A DNA stretch of 64,000 nucleotides, from contig CP087214.1 of NCBI GenBank assembly GCA_020912385.1, positions 2,170,001 to 2,234,000 of the forward strand. Direction: 5' to 3'. A program made the translations under genes and the position numbers. This DNA comes from Neofusicoccum parvum. Taxonomy: Eukaryota; Ascomycota; Dothideomycetes; Botryosphaeriales; Botryosphaeriaceae. The notes below the pieces were generated by a model. That model did no database searches, was not told where the DNA came from, and saw only the letters and a program-made list of their open reading frames with translations. Shown here one piece after another: positions 43,512 through 54,595 of the stretch. How positions within the stretch are numbered: the first letter of the stretch is position 1; every line of letters starts with the position of its first letter.

Positions 43512-45215
43512 TCAGACATACTTAAAGCCTCCCTGTCGAAACCAAAGACCTTCCGGATCGTATTTCCTCTGCACCGTTCTAAGCCAGTCGTACATCTGGA
43601 GTCCATAGCTCTGCAAAACGTGCTGATCAGGCTGAGCGTTGTTCATGTTCAGAGGGCAAAACTTCTCCGACACCTCATGCTTCCCGTCGAGCTCCGAGTT
43701 TGTGTTCTGCAGCTCCGGGTGGAAGTTCACCGCGTACGCCTCTTCCGATTCGACGATATCGCGAGCGAAATCATACGCATCCCCATCAGCGCTACTGTCC
43801 GCCCAGACGAAAGTGTAATCGATCCACATCTTATCCCCGTCTCCTGGAGGACTGCCGATGACGTTACCACCGGCCGCTACTGAGGCCCGTGCTATGGCTG
43901 CGGGGAAGGGTTGGAAGGCAGTGGAGTAAATCGCACTCGGATGCTGCTGTCCTTGCTCTGCAGCAGAGGCCTTGAAGGCGTTGTAGTGATGTTTGTACAG
44001 CTCAACCCCTGCTTGTGCCGGAAGATTCGGGAAGGTCTGACCTCGGATCAACCAGCGCGTTCCGTAGTTGCCATAGTCGCCATTGGACGTGATGAGCTTG
44101 GAGTAATTTTGCGTAGTGGCGGCATTGTTGAGTAGCGGGATGGACAGGAACTTCTCAAATACGTGGGTGGGAGGCTCAGCCGAGTTATAAAAGACGTAGG
44201 TATTGATGAGGTCAACGGAGCTGTTCGCGCCTCCGCCACAAGATACAATGATAGACGACTTGGGGTCATAGTTAGTGGTATAGTCATGTAGAGCTTCCAT
44301 TACAGCGTTGGACTGGCTCCCGGCATATGTCAAAATACCTCCCCAAATGGGGCCGATGGTATAAGTTCGCATAGTGTAAGAAACAATGATTCCTTTGCTC
44401 GTGAATGTACATCAGTATGTAATTCATATCTTGTAGAACGGGAAATTGGCATCGAACTAACCGAATTGGTTTCCACCACCTTTAAGCGCTTTGTAAAGAT
44501 CGGCAGACTGTTCAGATGATGCATGAACAAGTGATCCATTCGCGAGCACAACTTCGTAGCTGACGACAGTGTCGCAGCCTAATCCATATTGCCCGCTTAA
44601 AAAGCTTAGACAACCTCCCAGAAGACAGCCACCGACACCGACGTTGCCTTTGGGTTTTGGTGTTTGTTCAGCCATTTATCCCAACCTCACATGAGCAGAC
44701 TGTGCATGAGACTTACCAAGTCGAGCGCCAACGACGGCTAATCCGTGCGGTTCAAGTGCCTGCATGACTTGACTCCATTTTGCACCTGGCCCAATGCGGG
44801 CTTCTGTCTTCTCACTGAGGAGCTCTGTGTTGTTCATCCACTTGAGTGAAACCAGGATACCTCCTTCAGTACTGGAAAACCCTGGTGCGCTCCCACAGCC
44901 GCCGCTGACAACAGCAAATTGCACGTCGGTATACTTCTGGAGCGTGGTAACAATGTGAGAGACCTGCGGACCTGTGGATGGCTGCACGATGCATGCTGGG
45001 CGAAGGTCGCCGGCAGTTGCACTCCAATAATTCTTTCGGGTTGAGTTGTACTCAGGGTCAGTGGAAAACAGAACAGCACCAACTAGGGATGCAGAATTGT
45101 AAAGTTCAGCACACGCTCCGGCTGCATCATTGCATCCAGGGGAGCACGTAGAACCAAGCGCTTGAAGGACAAGCAGGGCTGTAAACAATACCCCAGTAGA
45201 CGTCGGATAGCCCAT
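43512..45215 (-). CDS. FAD-linked oxidase (berberine-bridge-like)
   Basis: Secreted or vesicular flavin oxidase of the FAD_binding_4/BBE type, 521 aa. Exons 45215-44717, 44647-44462 and 44392-43512. The N-terminus MGYPTSTGVLFTALLVLQAL is a likely signal peptide. The FAD domain includes FAVVSGGCGSAPGFSSTEGG, GPGAKWSQVMQALEPHGLAV, GVGGCLLGGCLSFLSGQYGL and KGGGNQFGI; the C-terminal BBE segment ends YDPEGLWFRQGGF. The loop that normally carries the 8-alpha-histidyl FAD attachment (GGH) reads GGC, so covalent linkage by that His is lost. It is divergent from a Zn2Cys6 regulator, a common arrangement for pathway genes. Confidence 0.9.
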
Positions 45216-45944
45216 GATACCTTTTCTTCCTGCAGACTTTTTTCTGGACTGTGAGCTGTTTTCTCGTAGGGAATGAGTGGTTCTCACTTTTCTTAGGTGG
45301 GTGAGACTTCGTCGTTTATAACAAAGTTACGATCACCCGAAGGGGTCGGATCGCCGGGTATTAATACATCTAAACTCTAACTTTATCGTTTTTACAACTC
45401 AATTTAATGCGGGGGAGAAATTGATATTACAGCCCGCTTTGCGATAATACTGGACCGAGACACTATGTGCGGCTGATTTTAAGTCCTCTGAAGTCCCTAA
45501 TCTACCCGAGACCACACCACGCTCAACCTCAAGCAAATGCCAGACCACCTGAGATGGGAGGTCTCAAAATAAAGTGAAATCTTGACGATAAAGACACTCA
45601 TGGTGAAGCTATGTCGTAACTTACCTACAGAATGGTTCATATGATGTATAAGGGGCCTGCTGACCTGCAAACCAGAATTAGTGAGGTTTAAATAGGCATC
45701 TCGGATTGTAGTTGCTACACCGCGCATAGCTGGTGTTAAACCTTGGCTCCGTTTCGGGCGTTAGCGTCACGGTTTACTTCGGTAAACGATACGGACATCT
45801 TCGGATGAGCGCTAGCGTTCCGATGATGTGCGTTGACCGACTTAGTACTGCCTCCCCCGAGGTTTTCCAGCCACTTGCGCCTATGCCTTCGAGTCTTCAT
45901 CATTACTCTTCTCGCCCAGTCACCATTTCAAGCCGTTTCTAAAT
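45216..45944. promoter_or_regulatory. Divergent oxidase/regulator promoter region
   Basis: 729 bp between divergent start codons. A site for the adjacent Zn2Cys6 factor would be expected as spaced CGG triplets; CGG/CCG words occur (for example CCCGAAGGGGTCGG near 45336) but I cannot single out one site. Confidence 0.4.
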
Positions 45945-47987
45945 ATGTTTGCGCCTGACTGGCCAGGTCCCGCCGAGTCTTACGGGACTCCCGCCGACCG
46001 CCGGCGAAATTACCAGGCGTGCATCGAGTGCAAAAAGCACAAAGTCAAGTGCTTTCTGGGAGACCCAAATCATCCCAAGCCGCCGTGCGTCCGATGCCGC
46101 AGGGCTCGGCTTCTGTGTGTGTTTGGCCCGGCTCGAAGGCTTCGGCCGCGGGCAGGTCGAGTCAATAACACCGCTACACCTCCTGCGCACGACGAGGAAG
46201 AGCCAACTGAGCCATCTCAGCCAATAAATCCCGGCAGCCTTGATGCAACTTCGGATACCACACTGCAAGAGATTGCCCCAACCGCAGATATCCGGCTAAC
46301 AGAGCCCTGTTACAGCCGCTCCTGCTGGGAACAGTCCGCTCTTTGCCGTGAAGGCTACATCGCCCCTGCAGAGGCTGAACACCTAATCGGGCACTTCTTC
46401 CGATGGATGCATCCACTGTACCCCCTGGTCGACCACAAATACTGCGCCACCGCCAATTGGGGACAGCTGATAACCGAAGAGCCTCTGCTTTGTGCTACCA
46501 TCCTCGCGATCACTTCCAGATACACATGGAAAAAAGCAAGCACATCATCGGCGCGGGCTACCGAAGTTCCCGGTGTCTTGTATAGACGTCTACAATCAGA
46601 CATCCAGCGATGTATTTGGGCTTCTGAACCTGGAAAATACGGCACAACCAAGACACTGAGCCTCATTGAAAGTATCATGCTGATCGTTGAATGGCATCCG
46701 CGCGCGCTGGATTTGGTGCTACCGTCCATAGACGTCACCGGCAATTATGCGCTCGAATTTTGCGGGTACGACCCGGCACCGCGTGCACCAAACAGGGATT
46801 TGGAGTGCGAGGTGCGCCGAGCATGGGATACGTTCAAGCCCGTGAACATCTCGTCATGGCGGCTTCTCTGCAACGCGGTCAGCCTAGCCGATGAGATCGG
46901 ACTTCACCAAGTTATCACTACGGCCAATACGAACGAATGTGGAGGAGATATCCCCCGTCGCGCACACTTGCGGGAGTTTTTGGTCTCCCTCGTCTGGGAG
47001 AGGAGCTTCCGCATGGGCCGCAGATGTTTGTTGAACCATCCACTCGGCGAGGCGGAGCCAATGCAGCTTGGCTGCCCCACTCACCCTTTGGCCGACATTC
47101 TCCAATGTAGAAATGAGCTCTACAGGCTTGTCCGACTCATTGAGGATACGCTGTATCCTACGTTCCAGCACACGAGTGACATGATTGCCAACCGAAGCTA
47201 CAAGTCTACGGTCAGCAGTTTCTCCGGCTTGTTGGTGGCATGGAGGACGCGCTTCGAGCGTGTCAAAGACTCCTCGCCGCCGTTTGCGAAACATCTCGAT
47301 ATCATGTGGCACAATGTTCGATGTTTTCTGCACTCCATTGCCCTGTTAGCATATGTCAGTCGAGACCGATCAACACCTTTCTGGGCTTCTCCCCGGGCTG
47401 AAAATAGTGCATCAGCAGCTGCGTCATCGAGCACAACGCCCATGGAGCAGCCTTTCGAGGACCACGAGATGATAAAGGTGATGATACAGGAGTCTGAGCG
47501 AGTGATTGGCCTCGCCATGGAATTGTATCGGGACGAGCTTCTGCGGTACATTCCCTTGAACGTACTCTACCACACCATCACCGCGTCTATGATCTTGTTG
47601 AAGGTCGAACGACTCCCTCTTCGCACAAATGAGGGCTCGATAGACCTCTTGGAACAACTGGCCCAAGTTCTGGAAGAGTCAAGCATTGATGATGCCCATG
47701 CTTGTTTTCGGTATGCCTCGTGTCTGCGGAGAATGATCCAGCGACTGGGAGAGCACCGCCTTAACAATCCTTCACACGCTCCGGGTTCTGTCCTGGACGC
47801 CAACAATATCAACATCTCGCTCAACGGCCCTGAATGCACCGCCGAAAATCCGCCGTCTGCTGGGAGGACTGGTAGCTTTTCATATGAGTGGTTAGAGACG
47901 CCAGTTGGACCAGGCGGAGGCTCACTGCAAGACCAGCTCGGACTTCTTGGATGCGATGACGATTGGATCCGGTGGCTATCACTTTGA
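45945..47987 (+). CDS. Zn2Cys6 fungal transcription factor
   Basis: DNA-binding regulator of 680 aa in one exon. The binuclear zinc cluster near residues 26-58 reads CIECKKHKVKC, a PNHPKPP loop, then CVRCRRARLLC: six Cys with an unusually long central loop. A fungal-specific transcription-factor middle domain follows, with HFFRWMHPLYPLVDH and CATILAITSRYTW. The rest is helical with an acidic end (LLGCDDDWIRWLSL). It is divergent from the FAD oxidase and upstream of the P450; likely local targets, by position only. Confidence 0.93.
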   Translation: MFAPDWPGPAESYGTPADRRRNYQACIECKKHKVKCFLGDPNHPKPPCVRCRRARLLCVFGPARRLRPRAGRVNNTATPPAHDEEEPTEPSQPINPGSLDATSDTTLQEIAPTADIRLTEPCYSRSCWEQSALCREGYIAPAEAEHLIGHFFRWMHPLYPLVDHKYCATANWGQLITEEPLLCATILAITSRYTWKKASTSSARATEVPGVLYRRLQSDIQRCIWASEPGKYGTTKTLSLIESIMLIVEWHPRALDLVLPSIDVTGNYALEFCGYDPAPRAPNRDLECEVRRAWDTFKPVNISSWRLLCNAVSLADEIGLHQVITTANTNECGGDIPRRAHLREFLVSLVWERSFRMGRRCLLNHPLGEAEPMQLGCPTHPLADILQCRNELYRLVRLIEDTLYPTFQHTSDMIANRSYKSTVSSFSGLLVAWRTRFERVKDSSPPFAKHLDIMWHNVRCFLHSIALLAYVSRDRSTPFWASPRAENSASAAASSSTTPMEQPFEDHEMIKVMIQESERVIGLAMELYRDELLRYIPLNVLYHTITASMILLKVERLPLRTNEGSIDLLEQLAQVLEESSIDDAHACFRYASCLRRMIQRLGEHRLNNPSHAPGSVLDANNINISLNGPECTAENPPSAGRTGSFSYEWLETPVGPGGGSLQDQLGLLGCDDDWIRWLSL

Positions 47988-48791
47988 ACTGGCGAAACTC
48001 AGACTTCAGCACGGCTTGCATAGATGGCAGGCTGGATACTTCTCGTCCAATCATCTCCACTCCTTACTGGTCAAGGCTTTTTGTTGAAAAGCTCAGAGAA
48101 GTTGTGTTGAAATTAGTGTGCCAGCGCCTATTGATAGTCTTCAGGACAGTCTTTTTTTGCTTTTCCCACGATATCTTTGTAGAATCTGTTGCGGCCCACT
48201 GGTCTGTTTTTCATCTATCGCTCGCGTAGCTACGGATCTGCCATGTGATCATCTGGCGAAGATATCCAAGGCGTAAGCGGTCCAACGAGGCTTTTTCCGA
48301 AATCAAACGAGTGAATGCGGTATTTCTTGCTTTGTTTCCTGCTTTTAGCTCGTAGTAGATCTTTGTCTTGGGCCGGCTAGGCGCGGAAGGCGCTCGCAAA
48401 TGACCGGATGGCGTTGCAGTGGGTCCGGTCCAATCTTTTTCCTTTGCAGCTCTTGACTAAGTGGAGATGCCGATACTCGAGCCAATACCTCTGTAGTTCG
48501 GCTTGGAAGGCCGAAGTGAGCCGCATTTTTAAGTTAGTAGCTGGGCAAAGGAGACATGCTTCTCCGGCGCCATTGCTGGTGTCCAAGCAAACCTGATACT
48601 AGGAACGGCCGTTTGCAATGAGTCAAAGGTTATCGAGAAATTTGAAAGGAGATTAGACTAGGATTACCATATGGATCGCATATAAGAAATGAGGTGAACT
48701 CCGCGCCAAACTTCTTCCCAGCCCTTATCCAATTCAATCTCTTCTATCTTCCTCCGAAACCTCACCGCTTCTCACGTTGTCAGCACGAACC
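47988..48791. promoter_or_regulatory. Intergenic, P450 promoter side
   Basis: 3' flank of the regulator and 5' flank of the P450. Short open frames show no homology I know. Confidence 0.4.
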
Positions 48792-50573
48792 ATGGAATTT
48801 CTCAAGAATCACTCTGAGCCATCGGAAATGCTCCTCCCATGGGCAATAGGGCTATGCGGTCTCCTTCTGGCTCTATCTTGCGCCTACTTTTGGCTTTTGC
48901 CTAAGCCACTACCTGGCATTCCGTACAACCCTGAAGCCAGGGACAATATCCTTGGTGATCTTCCAAACATGATCGCGGAAGTTTCCAAATCAGGGGATTT
49001 GATGACTTGGCTGCTCCGCCAGCACCAACGTCACAGTTCTCCTCTCACACAAGTCTTCATCGACCCTCTTGGTGGGCCGGCTCTGCTCCTGAGTGATATG
49101 CGCGAGTCACACGACATACTGCTCCATAGGATCAAGGAGTTCGACCGCACTTCTTACATGACCGCGGTATTCGGCGGCGCCTTTCCAAACTTTCACATCC
49201 ACATGCAGACTGGAACCGAATGGAAGTCACACCGGAGGCTTTTACAAGATCTCATGACTCCATCTTTCCTAGAGAAGGTTGCTGCTCCCGCCATATACGA
49301 CAGCATACATGAAACCGCGAAGCTCTGGACGTTAAAGGCTCAGCTCGCTCCGGAAAAGGCATTTTCTGCGGCTTCGGACATCCACCACGCCGCCCTGGAC
49401 GCCGTCCTTTCGTTCTCGTTCGGCAAGAGCTTCCCCCACAAGGTGACGAGTCTTCAGACAGAACTGCTCGCTAGCTTGAAGGAGATCACTAGCGAGGACG
49501 ACAAAGTCATTTTCCCGGAAGCACAGCTCCCCACCAGCATCCAAGCCCTGATCGACACAACCGCCTCCATAACGCAAATCAAGTCCGCCGCCTTCCCGCG
49601 ACTGAAATGGGAACTAATCTCCCGCCTCCCGCACCTCGCCCGCGCGATCCGGCAGAAAAACGCGCTCATCCGGCAGGAGCTGAGCAAAGCGGTGTCGACG
49701 GCGGAGCGCGGCGGCCGCGACGACTCGTGGGTGCAGTCGGCCGTCGACCACATCGTGTCGCGCGAGGCGCTGGCCGCGCGCAGGGACAACCGCGCCCCCG
49801 CCCCCTTCTCCCCCGTCCTGCGCGACGAGGTCTTCGGCTTCCTCGTCGCCGGCCACGACACCACGTCTACCTCCCTCGCCTGGGGCGTCAAGCTGCTCGC
49901 CGACCACCCGCCCGCGCAGGAGCGCCTGCGCGCCGCCCTACGCCGCGCTTTTGCCGCTGCTGTTGACGAGGATCGCGGCCCGGGGTGCGGCGAGGTTGTG
50001 ATGGCGCGCGTGCCGTACTTGGATGCGGTGATTGAGGAGATCCTGCGTGTGGGCGGGACCGTGCCGGCGATCGATCGCCAGGCGACGTGCGATACGATGC
50101 TGCTGGGCCACCGCGTGCCGAAGGGCACGACGGTGTTTATGCTGGCGAACGGGCCGGGTGTGTTCGAGCCGGGCTGGGATGTCGAGGAGGAGACGCGGAG
50201 TGCGTCGGCGCAGGCGGAAAAGGAGAAAGGGCGAAGCGTCCCCGACTGGGAGCGGGAGAATATGGCGCGCTTCATGCCAGAGCGCTGACTCGTGCCGGCT
50301 GGAGGCGCGGAGAGAGATGACGAGCGGAGGTGGTGGGAGGATGCGGCGTTCGACGCGAAGGCGGGGCCGTCGATGCCGTTTGGGGGAGGGGTACGTGGGT
50401 GCTTTGGTAGGAGGTTGGCGTATGTGGAGATGAGGATGTTCCTTGTTGCGGTGCTGTGGAGATTTGAGCTGCTGAGGTGCCCGGAAGATGTTTCTGGGTA
50501 TGAGGCGTACGACGGGGTTGTGCATACGCCGAAGAGTTGCTTTGTCAGGCTGAAGCTTATCCCACACACTTGA
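48792..50573 (+). pseudogene. Cytochrome P450 with one in-frame TGA before the heme loop
   Basis: A single long frame from the ATG at 48792 to the TGA at 50571 encodes a P450 of about 593 codons interrupted once, by TGA at 50286-50288. N-terminal anchor MLLPWAIGLCGLLLAL; I helix FLVAGHDTTSTS; K helix EEILR; the PERF-region reads FMPER then the stop, where Trp is usual; then, in the same frame, AFDAKAGPSMPFGGGVRGCF with the heme Cys, and a normal C-terminus. One G-to-A change in TGG explains everything. Either a fresh pseudogene, a sequencing error, or a readthrough site (UGA followed by C). Without readthrough the product lacks heme binding. Confidence 0.88.
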
Positions 50574-50712
50574 ACCTAGGGGTTTGTCTGTAGCTGGTAG
50601 ATGTCTTCTCCTGTTTACCTTATACATCTCTTTGGCTTGGACCGAGCTGTCAGTGTAGTGTTCTGTGTACTTCAATTTTCTCTGTTGACAAGCAGGAAAT
50701 ACTATTTGTACA

Positions 50713-53700
50713 TCAGTCGGAGTCCGAACTATCATCATCACTCTTGTCTCTCTGCTTTTTTGCCTTTTTCCCACCCTTCTTGCCAATATCGCTGTCATCA
50801 TCATCGTCGTCATCATCGTCACTGGCCGCTTTCCGAGGAGGTTTCTTTGCCGAAGGTGTTGGCGTGCCGAGAAGGTTAAGTGACCCCTGAGGCACACGGC
50901 CCCTGAGATTCTCGTCATCAATCCTTGTCCGAGCCCTCCAAGCCTCATTTGCCTCTTCATCGCGAAGGTCGTTCAAGTACTTCTCAAACCCGCGTGATGC
51001 CTCGGCAACTTTGTCAAAATGTTTGACTTTCAGGGCGAGTTTCTTTCTCTCTCCTTTCTTCACATCCCATTCCGCCAGAGCGATGGCTGTTTGGCAAGCG
51101 TTGAAGATCTCGCGGCCATTCCAACGGTTGTCCAGGAAGTGCTTCTTGGCCCAATCTCTGATGGCATCGTACTTGATGTCCAGCTCCCGGTTCCTCGAAT
51201 CATACTGGGTCTGGAGACGGTCCAAGCAGAGCTTGTAAACCTTCCATGTGGTCCGTTTGTTGAAGCGCTTATATTCAAGAGCCACGTGGATGCGAGATTT
51301 AAAAGCGCGGTCGATGTCTCCAAGACGGTTTGTTGTCAGAAAGAGGACACCGCTATAGTACTCCAGCTGCCTCAGAAACACGGAAACAATGGCATTGATG
51401 TTGAGGTTCGTGTGCTTCCGCTGCTGAAGGAAGACATCTGCTTCGTCCAGCAGGAGAATGCATCCCCACTTCGCGGCTAAATTGAAGTGGTTCTCAAGTT
51501 TCTGCTCGATCGTGTCCGGATCGACGCCGAGATTTCCGGATGTTAAAGAGTACAGAGGCTTCTTGACATGGTCAGCAATGCACTCGGCTGTTGATGTCTT
51601 TCCAACGCCTATGTTTTGCTTGTTAGCAGGTGCATGTGTATACTGTCACGACAAGCTTACCTGGAGGCCCGTGTAGCAGTATGACAAGACTTCGTCCTTT
51701 TCCGCTGATGAATTCGCCAAGGTTTGCTCCACTTCCTTCTTTTTTCTCATCCTCCGCCTTCTGCAGATGCTGCATAACTTGTGCCTCGACGAGGTCCTTG
51801 GTGGTGCTATCCAGAACCAGATCTTTCCAAAAGTTCAACGACTCAACCTCCTTCAAAGAGCTCGGTGCAGTACTGAGAGTCGCCCATTTTCGCTTTTTCA
51901 AGACGAAGCCATGCACTTGGGAAGGCAGCAGTCTCCGGTCTTTGTCTGTTTCAATCTCACTTCTGGCTTCTAGCATCGGACTGTCATATCCATGCTTGTA
52001 GTGCTTCTCCCGGAGATCATTGTCGATGTCGTAGTCGCAGTGAATAAGGTCTGATGTGCAACACCCATCCTCCTTGCAGTGGGTGTTTCCTGGCACAATT
52101 TCGTCCACTTCTCGATAGTCGTGCATAATCACATCATCATCGAAGTCTATGGCAACAGGTCGCGTAATGCGGTCGACATACGCTTGCTCAAAGTCTACAA
52201 TGACTTCGGAGTTGATCTGGAACACAGAAAACGTACATTAGTGACTGATTCTTGCCACAGTTGCCAGAATCGATACATACCTGCTCGCTCTTGGAGTCCT
52301 CTTCCTGATTCCGGCCTGTGTACCTCATGTATAGAGGGTCTTTTTGACAGAATTTCATGAAAAGCTTTCCACTGTCCTCACAGCGCTTGCGAGTCTCTTC
52401 ATGCGTAGCGTGATGCTCGAGAGGATAGATGGGCAGCGATGTGATCTCTTTCTCTCCCTCATATGGTCGGATACCGAAAGTTTTTAGCTGAGGTCTGTAG
52501 ACTGTCCCATCGAACTTGAGACTCCAGCACTGAATGCCGAAAGCACGGCTCCAAGATCCAGGGCCAAGATCTTTGCTGAATGGATGGGAAGGGGCGGCAT
52601 ATTGGGAACGAAAGATTTGTCGGCCTCCTGTGAACTTGTAAATACGGTAAATACCCGGGCTTTCCTTTTCGCCTGGTACATAAACCTCCTGATCGTGTTT
52701 GAAAAGATGCCAGAGCTCTTGGAATGTAATCTTCGTTACTTCTTTCCTCCCCAGGGCACGACGGAAGTCAAATAACGGCTTCAGGTTATCATCCATGAAC
52801 TTGATGAGCAATCTGAAGTGTTCGAGTGCCCGCATTGACCATTTTTCTCCTTGGTTGACCTCTGAGCTGTTCAATGAACCCTTGGAAGCATTGAGATTGC
52901 TCGCCTCGGGTTTGGTAGAGTCTTTGTCCTGGGAGCCTATTAGGATTTCCTACTGAACAGGTGATTTAATTCACTTACTGATGTCCTGTCAGAGCCACGA
53001 GAATCAAGTTCATGGCCAAATCTAGCCTCCAGATCGGCATAGCGTGCCCGAATCTCGTCCTCGTACATACAGAAGAACTTGAAAGGACGGAGAAACACCA
53101 TCTTTCCCGGCTTCAGATTAAGTTCATCTTTACTGATGTCGTTCAAATGAGTAAGTATAGGCCTAGAACGGATTCTCAGACGTGCCGGTGCTTTGCTGTA
53201 GACGCCAGATGACGATGTGTGCTCATGCTGCTGGCTCATGCCCTCGATATCATGTTCCACGGTGGCTTGGGGGGATGCTTTGGCCGTTTCCTTACGCTCA
53301 GCCTGCTCGGATTCGCGTTCAAGCACCTCTAGTACCCAACGCTTGCGAGTGTCAAGGCGCAAGGAGTGCTTTTCACTCGGCGTGTCAACCGGATGTATCA
53401 GTGCGCGCGGAGGTCTGAACTCATCCCACGACAATATCTTGATACACGCTTCGTGATTGGGACCTTTCGCCGAGTAGTCACCACCATGAAGGATCTCTTC
53501 GCCGCTGAGCTTTTGGAAGTCTTGCTCTAGCTTTCGCAGCCGGAAGTGGATTTCCATGTTCCATCGAGTGATCTGCTTGGTACGCATTGTGCTTTTGCGG
53601 ATCACACGGCCCATGTCCATTTGCTCCACCTCATGTGCCATGTACACTTCTTCAACGTCGCTGTGATCTTCATCGTCAAGCATTGTTGGAGCAGCCTCTT

Positions 53701-53824
53701 CGGCTTTCCTCTCTGCACCTGCTGAAGCGTTGACGTTCTGACATAATTAGTGCGCATCATACACAAACAGCCTGAAACTCACCATTTTAGGCGCAGTGCC
53801 TTCTTCAGCGCTCTTTTCTGCCAT
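50713..53824 (-). CDS. Large AAA+ ATPase with DUF7025-type N-terminal region
   Basis: Fungal AAA+ ATPase of unknown cellular role, 966 aa. Exons 53824-53783, 53737-52979, 52928-52281, 52216-51661 and 51608-50713. The N-terminal half holds charged segments and a conserved DUF7025-like region (SLPIYPLEHH, RPVAIDFDDDVIMHDY). The AAA module has Walker A GPPGVGKTSTAE, assembled across the last intron; Walker B CILLLDEADVFL; sensor 1 LFLTTNR; and arginines near FKSRIHVALEY. The tail has a run of about nine Asp followed by a Lys-rich patch and ends DDDSSDSD, suggesting nuclear location. It is divergent from the DUF7708/STAND-like gene. Confidence 0.9.
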
Positions 53825-54595
53825 AGCTGTGGTGATGTGGGATCGAGTGCAGTTTGCGATAGCCTCAGGCAGATGGCCGCATTAATAGATGTTCCATCTT
53901 AAAATACTTTTAGTATCACACGGCACATGTTTTACAGATAGGCTGCCACCCGTAGACGCGCGGCAACCTTGCAGCTGCACAATCCTCATGTCAGCAGAGG
54001 CTCCGGCCGTCCGGCAGGTTAGTCCAATATTCCACAACTGCTGGCTATTTGCTGGACGCTGCGAATCGCTCCACTCAGCAGGGTTGAAAACCGTGAGGGG
54101 TGGGGGCCAACTCATGCAAGCCACTTCAAACAAGGAAGCTACGTATTGTGACGAGGCTGAAATTAGAGCAAAAAGTAATATTATAACTGAGCAATGCTAG
54201 TTCATTGGCCATGAGAAAGCCACTGACGGCAGATCATATGTTGTGTGATCCGATGACCCTGTTCGTCACAGTGTGACGATGGCTTCACAAATGCGGGGCT
54301 GAAACCGCCCGGAAAGCCTTCTGCTTACCTGCATCAAGGCTCCAAGTAATGGCCCCCGAGTTGGAGTTATTCCAGCAAGGCTGTGTGTCATAGCTAATAG
54401 CCATACATTCGATTTCATTCACAGCCTCGTGCGAACAACAAATTCTCGTCAATTCCAGTCTGCGACCAGAGCCTTTCGTGCTATCCCATAGATCAACGCA
54501 GACTTTTCTCTCTCCCTCTCTCTTGAAGTTTTCTTTTACTTCCTTTATAACCAGCTCCGAGGCTGTTGCACGAGTTCTTTACTTGTTGAGAAAAC
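53825..54595. promoter_or_regulatory. Divergent intergenic region
   Basis: 771 bp between divergent starts. An open frame at 53889-54200 has no family resemblance and I do not call it. Confidence 0.4.

Noticed and set aside
43512..43514. Readthrough fusion of FAD oxidase with the downstream remnant
   Set aside because: The oxidase ends at its usual family position and the downstream frame has further stops; shared frame is probably chance.
50286..50573. Separate small gene after the P450
   Set aside because: It is in the P450 frame and carries the missing heme motif, so it is the P450 C-terminus beyond a nonsense codon.
53889..54200. Possible small cysteine-containing protein
   Set aside because: No signal peptide, no splice or family support, lies in a divergent promoter region.
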